5,451 bases of DNA from an uncultured Methanomethylovorans sp. (GTDB lineage: Archaea; Halobacteriota; Methanosarcinia; Methanosarcinales; Methanosarcinaceae). The notes below the pieces were generated by a model. That model made no database searches. It was not told the DNA's origin and worked only from the letters and a program-made list of their open reading frames with translations. The stretch spans positions 1-5,451 of the forward strand of contig CALBTS010000283.1 of NCBI GenBank assembly GCA_937968035.1, given 5' to 3'. Below, one piece after another: positions 3,450 through 5,451 of this stretch (position 1 is the stretch's first letter; every line of letters begins with the position of its first letter). Position numbers and translations under genes: made by a program.

Positions 3450-5451
3450 ATGGAAATCCCCGATATCAAGTCCCGCTTGCCGCTGAACGATGTTTTGAAT
3501 TACTACGGCCTGATGCCGGACCCTACAACCAGTTCAGGGCAGGCAAACCGGATTAACTGTCCGTTCCACCCGGACAAAACCCCCAGCCTTCAGCTCTATT
3601 ACAAAACCAACACCTGCTACTGCTTTAGCTCCAACTGCCCTACGCACGGGAGAAGCCTGGATGTGATTGATTTTATAATGCACAAGGAAGGCCTGGACAA
3701 ACACCAGGCGATTCTGAAGGCGCAGACGCTAATGGGCGGCAATGGGGCCGGCGGAGAAAACACAAGCCCTCCATCTACTTCTCCGGCAGATGCGCTCTGG
3801 CGCCGGGCAGTGCTGATGAAGATGTTTGCCACCTTTAAGAAGGGGCTGTCCAAAAGCCCGGGTGCCCTATCTTACCTTGGGGCCCGGCACCTGGATGCTG
3901 AGCGCACGGAGGTAGGCTACAACAGTGGGCAGTTCCACCACGGGACAAGAAATGAGCAAGCGCTGGTTGAGAGCTGTGTAAAGCTGGGCCTATTGATGGA
4001 GCGAGGCCGGTCGGGGCCCGGTGGGGAGAAATCCTACAGCGTCTTTGGCAAGCACTGTATCGTGTTCCCTTTGAAGGACAAGGAAGGCCACATTGTCAGC
4101 CTGTACTTCCGCAGCACCCTGGATACCAAGGACGGACGGCACTTTTACCTGAAGGATCGCCAGGGGCTTTATCCTTGCTATCCACCGATGGAAACAAAAA
4201 AGCTGATCTTAACCGAGAGTGTGATTGATGCAGCAACATTACTGCAGCAGCAAGAAATAGTGAAGCAGTACCAGGTACTGGCTTTGTACGGGACCAATGG
4301 ACTGATGGATGAGCACCGTGAGGTAATCAGAGAGTTAGCCCAGCTTGAGGAAATCGTTTTCTTTTTTGACGGGGACGATGCAGGAGAGGTGGCCACAGAG
4401 AAATACGCCGGGTTCTTACATACCACGTATCCCAACCTGGTCTTGAGTAAGGTTGAAACCCCTAAAGGGGAAGACGTGAACAGCTTGTTAAACGGACACT
4501 CTCCTGAAATCCTCTCTCACCTGATTGAAGAAAGAACATCTCTTTTTCTTTCAACTGAAAAACAAGTTCAATTGGAAGAAAAGGGACAAGGACAGGAACA
4601 GGAACAGGAACAGGAGAAGGCAGATCCGCCCCGGTGGGGCAAGCTGGATGCGCGGAATATGGAGCTGCTGGTGTACACCACAAAGGAGCTTAGCATCACG
4701 GTTCTGGGCGGGATCCGTATCAGCGGGCTGGATAGGTTGAAGGTGACCTTAAAGATCCAAAAGCCGGACGCTCCCCAGATCGTGCGCCAGAGCCTGGATC
4801 TGTACCACGGGCGCCAGGTGGAGCAGTTACAGGAGATGCTCTGTGCGCAGCTGGAGCTGCCCGGTAGCCAAGCAACAAAGGTACTCGCAGAACTGACCAC
4901 GGCTTTGGAGGAGTACCGTCAGGGGCGCCTGGAGGCGATCAAACCCACAACTACTGGCACCTACCAGATGAGTGAACAGGAGCGCAAGGCGGCGCTTAAG
5001 TACCTGAAAAGGCCGGATCTGATGGAACAGACCCTGCGCGATATCACGGCCAGCGGCATCGTTGGAGAAGAAAACAACGCGATGACGGGCTACATTGTGA
5101 ACCTTAGCCGAAAGCGTGAGAAGCCCCTGCACGTGATGTACCTGGGGGAAAGCGGCTCGGGTAAAACGCATCTGCAGGAAGGCCTCTCAATGCTTGTGCC
5201 AGAGGAAGACCGCATCGAGGTCACGGGCCTTAGCGATCAGGCCCTGTACTATGAGGGGCTGAAGCTAAAGGGCAAGATCCTGTTTATTGAAGACCTGGAC
5301 GGGGCCGAGAACGTGATGTATATCATCCGTGAGCTCCAGAGTAAGGGCCGTATCACCAAACGGGTGGCCTGGCGGGATAATAAAGGAAATACCAAAACGG
5401 TGGAAGTGGTGGCCAAAGGGCCGGTTGTGATCAGTAGCTGCACCACCCGCG
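3450..5451 (+). CDS. CHC2 zinc-finger / TOPRIM / P-loop ATPase primase-helicase-like protein (3' end outside window)
   Basis: The frame is open from ATG 3450 to the right edge: 667 residues, no stop reached. An in-frame TAA at 3435-3437 fixes the start. Domain order: residues 1-80 hold a CHC2-type zinc finger (C37-x2-H40 … C58-x4-C63, then LDVIDFIM), as in DnaG-type primases. The TOPRIM domain, about 250-345, has E256 in LTESVIDA, YGTNGL at 280-285 and the metal-binding D307-G-D309-D-A-G312. A Q/E-rich linker lies at 379-390. A middle region of unknown fold (about 395-550) leads to a P-loop domain with Walker A GESGSGKT (566-573) and a Walker B-like ILFIEDLDG (610-618), plus a possible sensor VVISSCTT near 660. 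I infer a cytoplasmic protein that primes, and perhaps unwinds, DNA for replication of a plasmid, phage or integrated element; it is not the housekeeping DnaG, which lacks such an ATPase. The divergent XRE gene is the likely controller. GC (37 of 60 bases in 5101-5160) is much higher than in the toxin cassettes. Confidence 0.92.
   Translation, partial: MEIPDIKSRLPLNDVLNYYGLMPDPTTSSGQANRINCPFHPDKTPSLQLYYKTNTCYCFSSNCPTHGRSLDVIDFIMHKEGLDKHQAILKAQTLMGGNGAGGENTSPPSTSPADALWRRAVLMKMFATFKKGLSKSPGALSYLGARHLDAERTEVGYNSGQFHHGTRNEQALVESCVKLGLLMERGRSGPGGEKSYSVFGKHCIVFPLKDKEGHIVSLYFRSTLDTKDGRHFYLKDRQGLYPCYPPMETKKLILTESVIDAATLLQQQEIVKQYQVLALYGTNGLMDEHREVIRELAQLEEIVFFFDGDDAGEVATEKYAGFLHTTYPNLVLSKVETPKGEDVNSLLNGHSPEILSHLIEERTSLFLSTEKQVQLEEKGQGQEQEQEQEKADPPRWGKLDARNMELLVYTTKELSITVLGGIRISGLDRLKVTLKIQKPDAPQIVRQSLDLYHGRQVEQLQEMLCAQLELPGSQATKVLAELTTALEEYRQGRLEAIKPTTTGTYQMSEQERKAALKYLKRPDLMEQTLRDITASGIVGEENNAMTGYIVNLSRKREKPLHVMYLGESGSGKTHLQEGLSMLVPEEDRIEVTGLSDQALYYEGLKLKGKILFIEDLDGAENVMYIIRELQSKGRITKRVAWRDNKGNTKTVEVVAKGPVVISSCTTR
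4584..4616 (+). repeat. Hexanucleotide tandem repeat encoding a Q/E linker
   Basis: About five units of a 6-bp repeat (ggacaa, ggacag, then three gaacag) encode the alternating GQGQEQEQEQE run between the TOPRIM and ATPase halves of the primase-like protein. Because the unit is a multiple of three, gain or loss of units would change linker length without a frameshift. Confidence 0.8.

Noticed and set aside
3341..3556. Small plus-strand frame starting in the control region
   Set aside because: It overlaps the start and zinc finger of the primase-like gene in another frame and has no protein-like features; the region is better explained by promoters and dyads.
4462..5171. Several minus-strand frames opposite the primase-like gene (4462-4683, 4568-4900, 4827-5171)
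   Set aside because: The plus strand encodes continuous conserved motifs there; the minus-strand translations are low-complexity or motif-free.
1..5451. CRISPR array, tRNA, rRNA or complete insertion sequence
   Set aside because: No regularly spaced direct repeats, no cloverleaf or rRNA-like stretch, and no transposase motifs were seen on either strand.

Overview
The window looks like a piece of a Bacteroidota chromosome. The Rhs-type repeat tip (Y-FGARYYDP…WLSVDPL…KYP…SPY…NP…IDPDG) is the kind found in that phylum. A TAnnTTTG-type promoter element lies upstream of the regulator, and the CHC2/TOPRIM protein carries the 'CYCFSSNCPTHGRSLDVIDF' style of zinc finger that I associate with Bacteroidota mobile elements. 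Genus cannot be told; a Saprospiria/Cytophagia-like organism is a guess.

Bases 1-2929 are the variable 3' end of an Rhs polymorphic-toxin locus and hold two toxin/immunity cassettes in tandem. Cassette 1 is the C-terminal end of an Rhs protein (open at the left edge, ends 774) whose toxin tip is a nucleotidyltransferase-fold domain with all three metal-binding carboxylates. A small immunity candidate (774-1217) overlaps its stop as TGATG. A 139-bp spacer rich in inverted repeats follows. Cassette 2 (1357-2235) repeats the same Rhs junction after only a short, atypical N-terminus, so it looks like a displaced 'orphan' cassette. Its toxin is a SleB-like cell-wall hydrolase. It is followed 4 bp later by a lipoprotein (2240-2860) that is well placed to be a periplasmic immunity protein. 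A strong hairpin terminator (2905-2929) closes the array.

Bases 2932-5451 are a different module with higher GC. A leftward XRE/Cro-type repressor (2932-3285) is divergent from a large rightward gene (3450 to beyond the right edge) encoding a CHC2 zinc finger, a TOPRIM domain, a Q/E-rich linker and a P-loop ATPase. This is a primase-helicase-like protein of the sort used by plasmids, phages and integrated elements. The 164-bp divergent control region contains candidate promoters both ways, GTTC…GAAC dyads and a 12-bp inverted repeat flanking the candidate primase promoter.

Working interpretation: an interbacterial-competition locus that gains and stores toxin tips by recombination at the conserved Rhs junction lies directly beside what may be the replication/control module of a mobile element. 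Function calls for the toxins, XRE regulator and primase rest on visible motifs. The immunity assignments rest mainly on gene order and cell-compartment logic.
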